A DNA stretch of 64,000 nt from assembly GCA_029876055.1 (NCBI GenBank), contig CM056875.1, positions 5,047,001 to 5,111,000 of the forward strand. Direction: 5' to 3'. Each line of letters starts with the position of its first letter. The first letter of the stretch is position 1. This DNA is from Madurella fahalii (Eukaryota; Ascomycota; Sordariomycetes; Sordariales). The translations under genes were made by a program, and so were the position numbers. Shown in pieces: positions 57,701 to 64,000 of this stretch. The notes under the pieces were generated by a model. The model was given only the letters and a program-made list of their open reading frames with translations. It did no database searches and was not told where the DNA came from.

Positions 57701-59472
57701 AGTCACACCTTCCCGCCAGTTCTGGGCCACAAACCTTCGCGGTCCCTCCCACAGCCCAGCCGCCTCCGCCTAAGCGGGATCTCATGGGAGACTTTACCAA
57801 ATGGTTCGTCAAAGGCGACGAGGGCGTCATGGAACAGTTCACCGAGAACACCCTACAAGACATGCTCTGGGAAGTCTTTGTCTCTTTCCAACGAGAACAG
57901 GAGGAAAGGAAACGACGGGAGGAAGACGAAGAATCTTGGCGCCTTGCCCGGGAGCACCAGACCCACCGTTTACAAGTCAAGTACTTCTACCGATGGCGAG
58001 ATGCCGCCCGTTCTATGGCCACGAAGCGCATCCTCCGCGAGGGGAAGGAAAAGATGAGGCTGTATCGTGAAGAAAAGCGGTTGATCCAGAAACAGCAGCA
58101 GGAAGCGATGGAGAATGCGGAGAGAGAGGCGAGAAGGGCTGCCAAGAGGAGGTTATTTGAAGACGGGCAACGGCTGAGTCTACTAGCTGCTGAGGCGTCA
58201 ACGGGGCGGCGAAACAGTATCGCATATAGCGCCGACCATGACCACCACAACCCAGAGGACCATGGACAGCTCCTGCTCGCAAGCGGCATATTTTCAGGGT
58301 TGCGCGATGAAAGGGAGCACATCCGCCGCGTTGTGGGGAAAGATGGGTGGGCGGGGTTTGCATCCCCCGGGAGGTCGTTTCGGTATCCGGAATCAGAACT
58401 TGAGTTTGAGCCCCCGCCGCCGAGGTCTACTGGCTCCCCGGCAGACGACACGAGTAGTGTTGGCAGGCGGGAAGGGTGGAAAACGAGGTCGCTCCGCGAG
58501 AAGTTTGGGATGGTGGACCACCAGTCGTCCATGTCCAGGTCCAGGGGCCGGAGCGTCTCTGCCAGTGGCTCCGTAGTTAACGGCCCATCGTCCCGCTTCC
58601 TGCGGCAGTCCTTACCCGCGCCCGCCAACCGAACGACGAATTTCACCTCTTCCTCGAGAAAAAGATCAGCCGAAGCATCGTCGGACGGCGGCGAGCCCGA
58701 CACCAAGAAACACCACCACTCCCTTTACCACCACAACAACAATAGCCACAGTAGCGTCTACGGTAGCAACACCACCACGAAAACTGGGCTCAGCAAATCC
58801 CGCCATTGGGACCTGCGCGCTAGGGGCCTGGTCCCCATGCCGGACGGGAACTGGCTGCCCGAGGCGATGCTCGCCGGGAACCCCGCCGCCACCACGCCCG
58901 GGATTCACTCAGATTATGGCGATGACGAGGAACCCAACGGCAATCAGCATAATTATGATGAGAGTAGGTGGCCGCCGCCGCCATCCTCGCCCGCGACGGC
59001 AGCGGCAAGCAACATGCAGCTCCGTCTGGCGAGGCTTAAGCGGGCTGGCCTGAGAGCGCAGGCTGCGCGCGCCGGCGGCAGCGTAGACTTGTTGGTGTCT
59101 GGCCGTGGTCACGGTCACGGCAGTGCAGGCCCAAATATCGGGATGGATGGCTTCCCTGGCGCGAACTCGCCGCCCGGTATGAAGGGCCCGTCACCTTCGT
59201 CGTCCTCGGGGAAGAGGAAACGCGGGGTGCTTGTGGACGGGGATGGCAGTGGAGATGGGGAGGATGATGGGGAACTGTCGCCGCCTGAGGCGAAGAAAGC
59301 GGCTGGGGTGGTGCCTTCCGGTACTGGCGTTGGCGTTGGCGTTGGCGTTGGTGGCGGTGATGGTGTTTCTTTGGGACGGGAGGAGACGAGTGCCATGGTG
59401 GAGAACACGAGGAGGATGTTGAGGGAGCTGAGAGAGTTTATGGATCAGATGGATCGGGATGGGGCTAGTTGA
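54721..59472 (+). CDS. sac3: SAC3/GANP-family mRNA export factor
   Basis: Scaffold of the TREX-2 complex at nuclear pores, linking transcription to mRNA export. Single exon, 1583 aa from the first ATG at 54721. The N-terminal ~200 residues carry FG-like repeats (NPFGAP, DPFGAP, NPFSAP variants). The SAC3/GANP domain begins near residue 344 (GICEDMCPEFEKVYRIAEYD) and runs to about 680, including FNDLLQSESNLPSMHNFLWD, EFRAYYLLLNAHDP and the winged-helix-like ITASDLNRMLRF. A second NPF-rich low-complexity region covers about 740-1010. A helical segment resembling the Sus1/Cdc31-interaction region starts near 1022 (GDFTKWFVKGDEGVMEQFTE, then WRLAREHQTHRLQVKYFYRW). The last ~400 residues are disordered. 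No introns were needed. Confidence 0.94.
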   Translation: MAAPANNPLGAPSAQALSNPFGAPVFGKQAMTDPFGAPAQNRSGAPIATSSVHNPFLAPISGTGPSSAAPTNNPFSAPISGSRLSSTGNPFGTPSGQTSVFGTPTASRQPSPSIPNNPSSNPPSQTQYANFSAAVTQSANGAGLAPSPFGRAKPAGTSDKPSALGAADTNAMPRWGKQAGGKSAVTNNSSGFGGRAQNKDPQRANPFGGSKPAEKQPNVQVAETTKKSKAGVRNKKLQRTERHQSAPSTKRDQKVALQEPTEKTKQLSPFAFNFANKLFSRLKQENINPPQWPTEPGNPDKRGAIESLKDAYKKYRTRVYASLRKAELIDDPEKRRKLEDALPFKGICEDMCPEFEKVYRIAEYDVKTEEKETGPDGLTMWPDPSRMVKKFGRSAAGQDAPLPMDVRSVDALRRTTDYLFNDLLQSESNLPSMHNFLWDRTRAVRKDFTFHSQKSAEEMKEMVYCFETITRFHATGLHLLSQKGFANEDFDQKQEIEQLGRTILSLIEAYDVCRDKRVTCENEPEFRAYYLLLNAHDPSIAKRIPTWGKEYWFESEEVQTALSLIQAMDDVREPKGPIKPRRPTTLSDTSFTNYFSIVEDPRVSYTMACVAEIHFTTVRQGILRNLVRSYARHRDAPRTITASDLNRMLRFDSDEEAIEFVELHDFEFSTWVPEGKNPVAEPYLLLNSKRKHVPSPRVRQSFSGKLVERKRTTQSLPHVIYNTIFEEPSENPPSSEDSPDQLFVNQTAPSAFAFPATSSTTVQPAVPSLPTNPFAFGSAAKDTPRPNGIPSTGAPAGTPVPAFSGIQAPQPASSAHPTLPNPFGGSSTPSSFVGVGLSAPQAQTVQSSSPDTTSAKNPFASPAQPTQTAGSVFTASNPSGSSSPFSFLKGSTPTLAPPAPIFPSAPSSTSSATTQDAASKTNPLGSAPSPSASTPGPPAPQGAASLFPTTTSGKQTGPQPASAAPGVPDISISAPPPTIHKPAPPATQPGILNQSHLPASSGPQTFAVPPTAQPPPPKRDLMGDFTKWFVKGDEGVMEQFTENTLQDMLWEVFVSFQREQEERKRREEDEESWRLAREHQTHRLQVKYFYRWRDAARSMATKRILREGKEKMRLYREEKRLIQKQQQEAMENAEREARRAAKRRLFEDGQRLSLLAAEASTGRRNSIAYSADHDHHNPEDHGQLLLASGIFSGLRDEREHIRRVVGKDGWAGFASPGRSFRYPESELEFEPPPPRSTGSPADDTSSVGRREGWKTRSLREKFGMVDHQSSMSRSRGRSVSASGSVVNGPSSRFLRQSLPAPANRTTNFTSSSRKRSAEASSDGGEPDTKKHHHSLYHHNNNSHSSVYGSNTTTKTGLSKSRHWDLRARGLVPMPDGNWLPEAMLAGNPAATTPGIHSDYGDDEEPNGNQHNYDESRWPPPPSSPATAAASNMQLRLARLKRAGLRAQAARAGGSVDLLVSGRGHGHGSAGPNIGMDGFPGANSPPGMKGPSPSSSSGKRKRGVLVDGDGSGDGEDDGELSPPEAKKAAGVVPSGTGVGVGVGVGGGDGVSLGREETSAMVENTRRMLRELREFMDQMDRDGAS

Positions 59473-60902
59473 TTGCGCTGGGCCCGTCCCTGGTCGGAGA
59501 ACAATCCAAATTTGTGCGGAACGGGATGATATAAGAGTCGAAGGAGGGTCTTGACTGCGAGGATGGCATGCCTGAGCATAAATTGCAAAGGGGTCAGTCG
59601 GGCAGAGTATGGGAGGACATCATGGACGATCACCCACGCACCCACCGCATCCCCAAGCAGAAATTGCGACTTACCGGGGGTGTCGAGATAAATAACTGCA
59701 CATCTGCAGAGCAAGCAAAGCATGCATGCATATATAAGGCGTTTCTGGATGGGAAGACTGGATTCTAGTCAAGTAGTCTGCCTGTTAAGGGACGGCGGTT
59801 TTACATATTTGGCACTCGCACTCTGTACATAGATCCAGATTACTTTGCATTGCTGGCTGGCATGGTCGGGACAGCGGGCAGGCAGCGCGGGGCAATGGTA
59901 CCAATTCTGCGGTTTCCTTTTGTTGGTCATTTTGCTTACATATATCCATTGGGCGCCTTTGTGCATCTTCGTCGTTTCTATGAGCTTGGCTGGATCACGA
60001 GGTGAGATAGGCATGGGATGTTGCGACATGGAAGTATGACAAGCGAGTTTGTTGATTTGTTTGATGCGGCATGAACGGTATCGGCATATGTGCATGTAGG
60101 GCAACTCTAGATGGCCAAAAAAAAAAAAAAAAAAAAGCCAGGCGTCTTAGGAGACTGAGGAGAGAAGTTGAAAGAAAAGAAGTCTGGATATGTGTGCTGC
60201 GGTAAACTGAAGAATGAATATAGGAGGAAGAGAAAGTACTTTGCCAACGCAATACCCTGCGTTGACATAGCACTTAAACTACGTCTCACCTGGCTACAGA
60301 AGACTGAATGCGTCGGGTACATTGACCGCAGTCTGCGACGGTTATTGGGCGGACAGCCTACAAGGTTGCTTATGTAGCAGAGAAAGGGCGCCGTAAAGGA
60401 TTTCTTATTATGCACGATGCCGTCGTGATACGTTGGGCCTAGTATGTTGTATATACCAACACACTCCCCACCAGGCAAAAAAAGCAAAGTTTTGTCAGCC
60501 AAGCATGCATCAACACCGGCTCCTTTTTTCTTTTTTCTTTCTTTTTTCTTTATATGTAAGAAATTGACTTGCCTCCTACGTCATTATGGGGTTTTCATCT
60601 TAAACCCCAAATCGACATCACACCCTTCAGTTCAGAACATATGCACAATCAACCATACGGTGGATAGATTGTTATCAGTATTTAGAGAGCAATGCTATGT
60701 CGACTCGGTACTCCATGCAAACCCGCTATCCGCCGAGCTTCGTACAAGTACAAGGTAAAGACAACAAAAGGGACTAGCAGCCAAGCGCCGCGGGTATATC
60801 ACAATGACCATAACTTCAACCAGACCAGCCCAGCCCAGCCCAACCCAACCCAAACTTCAATCAACTGTACAAGCTTAACAGGACAAAGCAAAATTAAGAG
60901 AA
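59473..60902. other. Spacer between convergent genes
   Basis: About 1.4 kb holding 3' regions. It contains a ~20-base A tract at about 60117-60136 and pyrimidine-rich sequence at 60520-60550. No gene is recognised. Confidence 0.5.
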
Positions 60903-62610
60903 TCACCTCTTAGGTGGCGCTGCAAAAGCAGTCTGAATCTCCCACGACTCGACGGGACTACCCGCCCCCGAGGCGACGGCCGCATTCCTCGCGTTCCTCG
61001 CGTTCTTCTTAGATCCAGCAATACCGCTCCGCCCCGTCTTCGGCGGCGTCGGTGGCGGAGGGGGCGGCGGCAGGACGGAGTCGCCCGGCCGGGCGGCATG
61101 CTTCTGCGACGGCTTATTACTATGCTGCCTGGGCGGTGTCTGCTCAGACCACGCGCCGCCCCTCAACAGCGGGGTCCCGCCGGTCCCGGAGGTAGGACTG
61201 CTGAAAGTGCTAGCCGAGGCTAGGACCGGGCTGCCGTGGCTGGCGCCATGCACGCCGTGCTCGGCCGGGACGTACGCCTTGATGGAGGGTAGCAGGGCGG
61301 CGGTGCTGCGTACCGAGTCGGCCGAGAGGGGGTTGAAGTCTGACGGGGAGTAGACGCCTGCTGTAGAGGGCGACGAGTAGGTTTGCGGCGGCGGTGGGAT
61401 GTCGGTTGTCAGGTGGTGCAGCGAGGGAGCGGCACTAGCGGCCTTCTTGGTGATGTGGGCGATGTCGTCTTGGTAGGGGGACACGGGCTCTTCCCTGATC
61501 GGCATAGTCTCGTGTTGCTTCCAGACCGAGGATCGGGGGTCGTGTGCGTGGACCTTCTCGTCGGCCGGCGACGTCACGCCTTGCTCCGCGCCCGGCCAGA
61601 AGCGTGGCGACATCATGTGCGTCTGGCACTGGAACGAGGTGGACGACTGGGGGCGGCGGGCGAAGCGGCTGTAAAACTGGGCCTCGGCATTGGCGCGGGT
61701 GCGCCTGTTCTTGCGCTTGCGGACGCAGACAAAGGTCACGGCTACGACGATAAGGAGGAACACTAGCCCCCCGCGGCGACGCCGACGATTGTCGGCGTGG
61801 GCAATGCAGTGCTTGAGCTGCCGGCGGTCAAGAGGGCGGCGGGATTGACAATGTGAATTAGCGATTCCGTAAAGACGGTGTCGTTCAAGCCGAGGACCAC
61901 GCCCTGCGCAGGCTGTTGTTGGCAGCCAGCTTCCAGAGCCACGAAAACTAGGTCTTGGTTAATGTTGCTACTCGGTGTTTGGACTTGCAGCTCCTTACAG
62001 TTGGCCAGGTAATGGGTCCTGGGATCAGAGGCGATGCAGGACGTGCACTTCTCGAAGAGTTCATAGCTCATGCCCGCATTGTTGGCGGCCGAGCAGTACG
62101 AGTACGGCGTCGTATTCCTTGGGTCTAAGATGCCGTGCTCTATGGTAGAGATGAGAGGGCCGCAGGCCAGCTCGGTGGTGCATGGGGTCGATCCGAGCCC
62201 GGTCGCATTGTTGGGGTAGTTCCAGAGGCAGTTCGCCGCAGTGTACCTCAGGTTGTCTGGCGCAGGAATTAGCAGCCGGCTTTGACACGGCGGCAGCTGG
62301 GAAACGTACACAGAAACCACATGCTATCACTCTCGCTCCCTTGCGAGAAACCGCTGTCCTGCAGGCAGGTCACGCAGTTCCTGAACTTGGTGCCTGCTGG
62401 ACTCGCGTAGTCGTCATCGTGGCAGCTGATGTCGGAATTCCTTGTGTTGGACGAATTGGGGTCTGAGGCATCGAGATCGGGCGAATCCAAGCATAACGCC
62501 GCGCATGGCGAGTTTGGCGTGACTTGCAGTGTCGACGCAAGCTGCGATAGTGAGAAAACCGACACGAGCGTCGAGATGCTCAATTGTAAGGTCCCCCGAT
62601 GGCGGGCCAT
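60903..62610 (-). CDS. Cysteine-rich single-pass cell-surface protein, frame-broken at the membrane helix
   Basis: Predicted type I membrane protein of filamentous fungi; function unknown. Exons are 62310-62610 and 60903-62257 (intron 52 bp, GT-AG). A signal peptide is likely at the start (MARHRGTLQLSISTLVSVFS). The ectodomain of about 230 residues has many cysteines (CAALCLDS, CVTCLQDSGF, CLWNYPNN, CGPL, CTSCIASDP) and possible N-glycosylation sites. After TIVGVAAGG the current frame meets TAG at a six-G run on the coding strand (61767-61772). One additional G would continue as LVFLLIVVAVTFVCVRKRKN, a transmembrane helix with basic stop-transfer residues, followed by a ~270-residue Pro/Ser-rich cytoplasmic tail. 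The join is so natural that a missing base is likely. Similar proteins are sometimes annotated as LPXTG-domain proteins. Confidence 0.8.
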
Positions 62611-64000
62611 GGTGTAGAGCCAGAAGAAAACTTGGGGGGAAAGTAAGAGTACAGTAGAGCCCGGATCCAGCGGGACTTAAACGGGGGTTGATTAAAAGAA
62701 TGTAAACCCCGAACCAAGAAAATGCGGGATAAGGAGGCTGGTACCGAGACAGCACGGTCTCACGCCGGCAAGTTAGCCGGGAATTAAGTATCAGATATAT
62801 ATCTGGAATTGAGAGTGCGAGAAAATGGGGAGGGAAAGCCGAAGCAGGCTTCCCAAACTTCTAAATATTCTCGTCAGTTGCACAGCGCCTGGCGGTGGGT
62901 GCTCGCTCGCAGTCTGGTGCCGCCCTTGATTCTGTGATGTCCCCCCCAGGCGTGAATGCTTCGATAGAGGCGGGGGAGGCACCAAGCAGAATCAGCATTT
63001 TGTCAACAGAAGTGGGTGGGTGTGACGAGCTGCATGCAACGTCAAACTAGGAACAGAGCACAAGGGGGGGGGGGGGGGGGCCACAGAGAGTCCAGGTGCG
63101 GCACCCGCCGAGGGCCCCCTAGGCCGGATCGGGGATGTGACAAGGTGATAGTCTCGACGGCCCTGATGGCCTGCCGCTGACCACCCATGCGAGGTCCTCT
63201 CTCAGGCGATCCAATCATGGCCCGGGCCATGGCCGGTGGCGGATGGTCGGCAGAGCGATTGCTTGCTGGACGGCAGCAACGGTTGTGCCCGTCACCCACC
63301 AGATCCCCGCATGCTCCGATCTTGCTCTGGTCGGCCCCATTGCCTCTGCGTTGTGGGCTGTTTGGGGGCGCGGAATCGGTCAATAGGAGATGTCGCCAGC
63401 GCTTAGGATTTCTAGCTCGGGTGGCACGGCCGCTTCACCTTGGGTGAAGCTGAAGTCAGTCGAAACCTGCCTTAGATAGCAACTGGCATGCAACAAAGGT
63501 TCCGGCAGTCTGGTTGTTGCGCAGTCCAGCGGGCGCAGCAGTTCGCCCAGTTTCTCGCCCGAGTTCGCTTGGGCGAGGAATAGAAAGCAGGGTCGCAGGC
63601 GCTTGGGGGAAATGCCAAGAATCAGGCTAAGCTCGGACCAACATGGCAAAATCGGGAGCTTGACAACTTATTAGCTTCGCTGGCCGACCTCTCATTCGTT
63701 TCTGCACGCTGCGAACCAGCTGCGAACCTGCACGACATCCCCCGACATCACAGCTGTCTCAGTGTAAACCGTGTTTTACCCGCCCGGCTTCTCGTCGGCG
63801 TCTTGTTGCTTGCCCCCTTTCACGGTCCACTGGGTGAGACTATCGTAGCCGTCGCACGGGAAGCCGGATCGAGATCAGACGATGCTCGGTCGTCGTCTTC
63901 ACCGTCTGCATCGCCGTTTGCCGCCCTGTGTTTCCATGCACTGACCTTCTGCATCATCTATCTTTAACGAATATTCCCGTGTCCAGATGCACACACAGAC
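62611..64000. other. Terminal region without a recognised gene
   Basis: It holds the promoter of the surface-protein gene and further sequence of unknown role. A 17-base G tract lies at 63064-63080. The last bases may belong to a neighbouring gene's leader. Confidence 0.45.

Noticed and set aside
57080..58057. 325-aa plus-strand frame inside SAC3
   Set aside because: An alternative frame of the SAC3 low-complexity region, dominated by Arg/Pro/Ser.

Overview
The window looks like nuclear DNA of a filamentous ascomycete, most likely a sordariomycete near Neurospora and Chaetomium. The evidence is gene content (septation kinase SepH, HET-domain gene, ERG4, queuine transferase subunit), many 50-200 bp introns with GT..CTAAC/CTGAC..AG signals, GC-rich coding sequence, low-complexity tails and recognisable sordariomycete-type proteins. 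The lineage is inferred from protein resemblance only. No transposon, CRISPR array, prophage or biosynthetic cluster was seen.

Layout. 0.9-6.4 kb: SepH/Cdc7 septation kinase (+). 7.8-8.7 kb: claudin-like four-helix membrane protein (+). 9.5-12.1 kb: a broken HET-WD40 heterokaryon-incompatibility-type gene (+). 12.9-14.8 kb: ERG4 sterol reductase (+). 15.3 kb: intron-containing tRNA-Lys(CTT) (-). 16.3-17.3 kb: V-ATPase proteolipid (-), divergent from SNU13 (+, 17.8-18.3 kb). 18.9-22.2 kb: SAC/hSac2 phosphoinositide phosphatase (+), tail to tail with BMT6 rRNA methyltransferase (-, 22.2-23.4 kb). 24.7-27.2 kb: transketolase (+). 28.1-30.1 kb: golgin-like coiled-coil protein (+). 31.1-32.0 kb: unrecognised intronless ORF (+). 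32.9-33.7 kb: acyl-protein-thioesterase-like alpha/beta hydrolase (-). 34.1-36.1 kb: LCCL-domain membrane protein (-). 36.9-38.4 kb: queuine transferase subunit 2 (+), convergent with AP-3 delta (-, 38.6-42.0 kb). 43.1-44.3 kb: EMC2 (+). 47.6-50.4 kb: coiled-coil protein with a ubiquitin-like domain (+). 51.5-52.3 kb: COQ10 (-), divergent from a TRM140/METTL2-type tRNA m3C methyltransferase (+, 52.8-54.1 kb). 54.7-59.5 kb: SAC3 mRNA-export factor (+). 60.9-62.6 kb: single-pass cysteine-rich cell-surface protein (-).

The genes are mostly unrelated housekeeping functions: cytokinesis, ergosterol, vacuolar acidification, splicing, phosphoinositides, rRNA and tRNA modification, pentose phosphate pathway, vesicle traffic, ER membrane insertion, ubiquinone and mRNA export. 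They do not form a pathway cluster. The accessory element is the HET-WD40 locus.

Most notable observations: (1) four genes each carry a one-base frame break inside or beside a G/C homopolymer, which points to assembly error as much as to true pseudogenes; (2) the HET gene also has TGA in place of the invariant Trp and couples HET to a WD40 propeller without a visible NACHT ATPase; (3) the thioesterase-like hydrolase lacks its catalytic Ser and His; (4) the AP-3 delta start codon is split by an intron; (5) the transketolase gene has a GC-AG intron; (6) V-ATPase subunit c begins with coding exons of 14 and 13 nt. I found no convincing wholly new multi-gene system.
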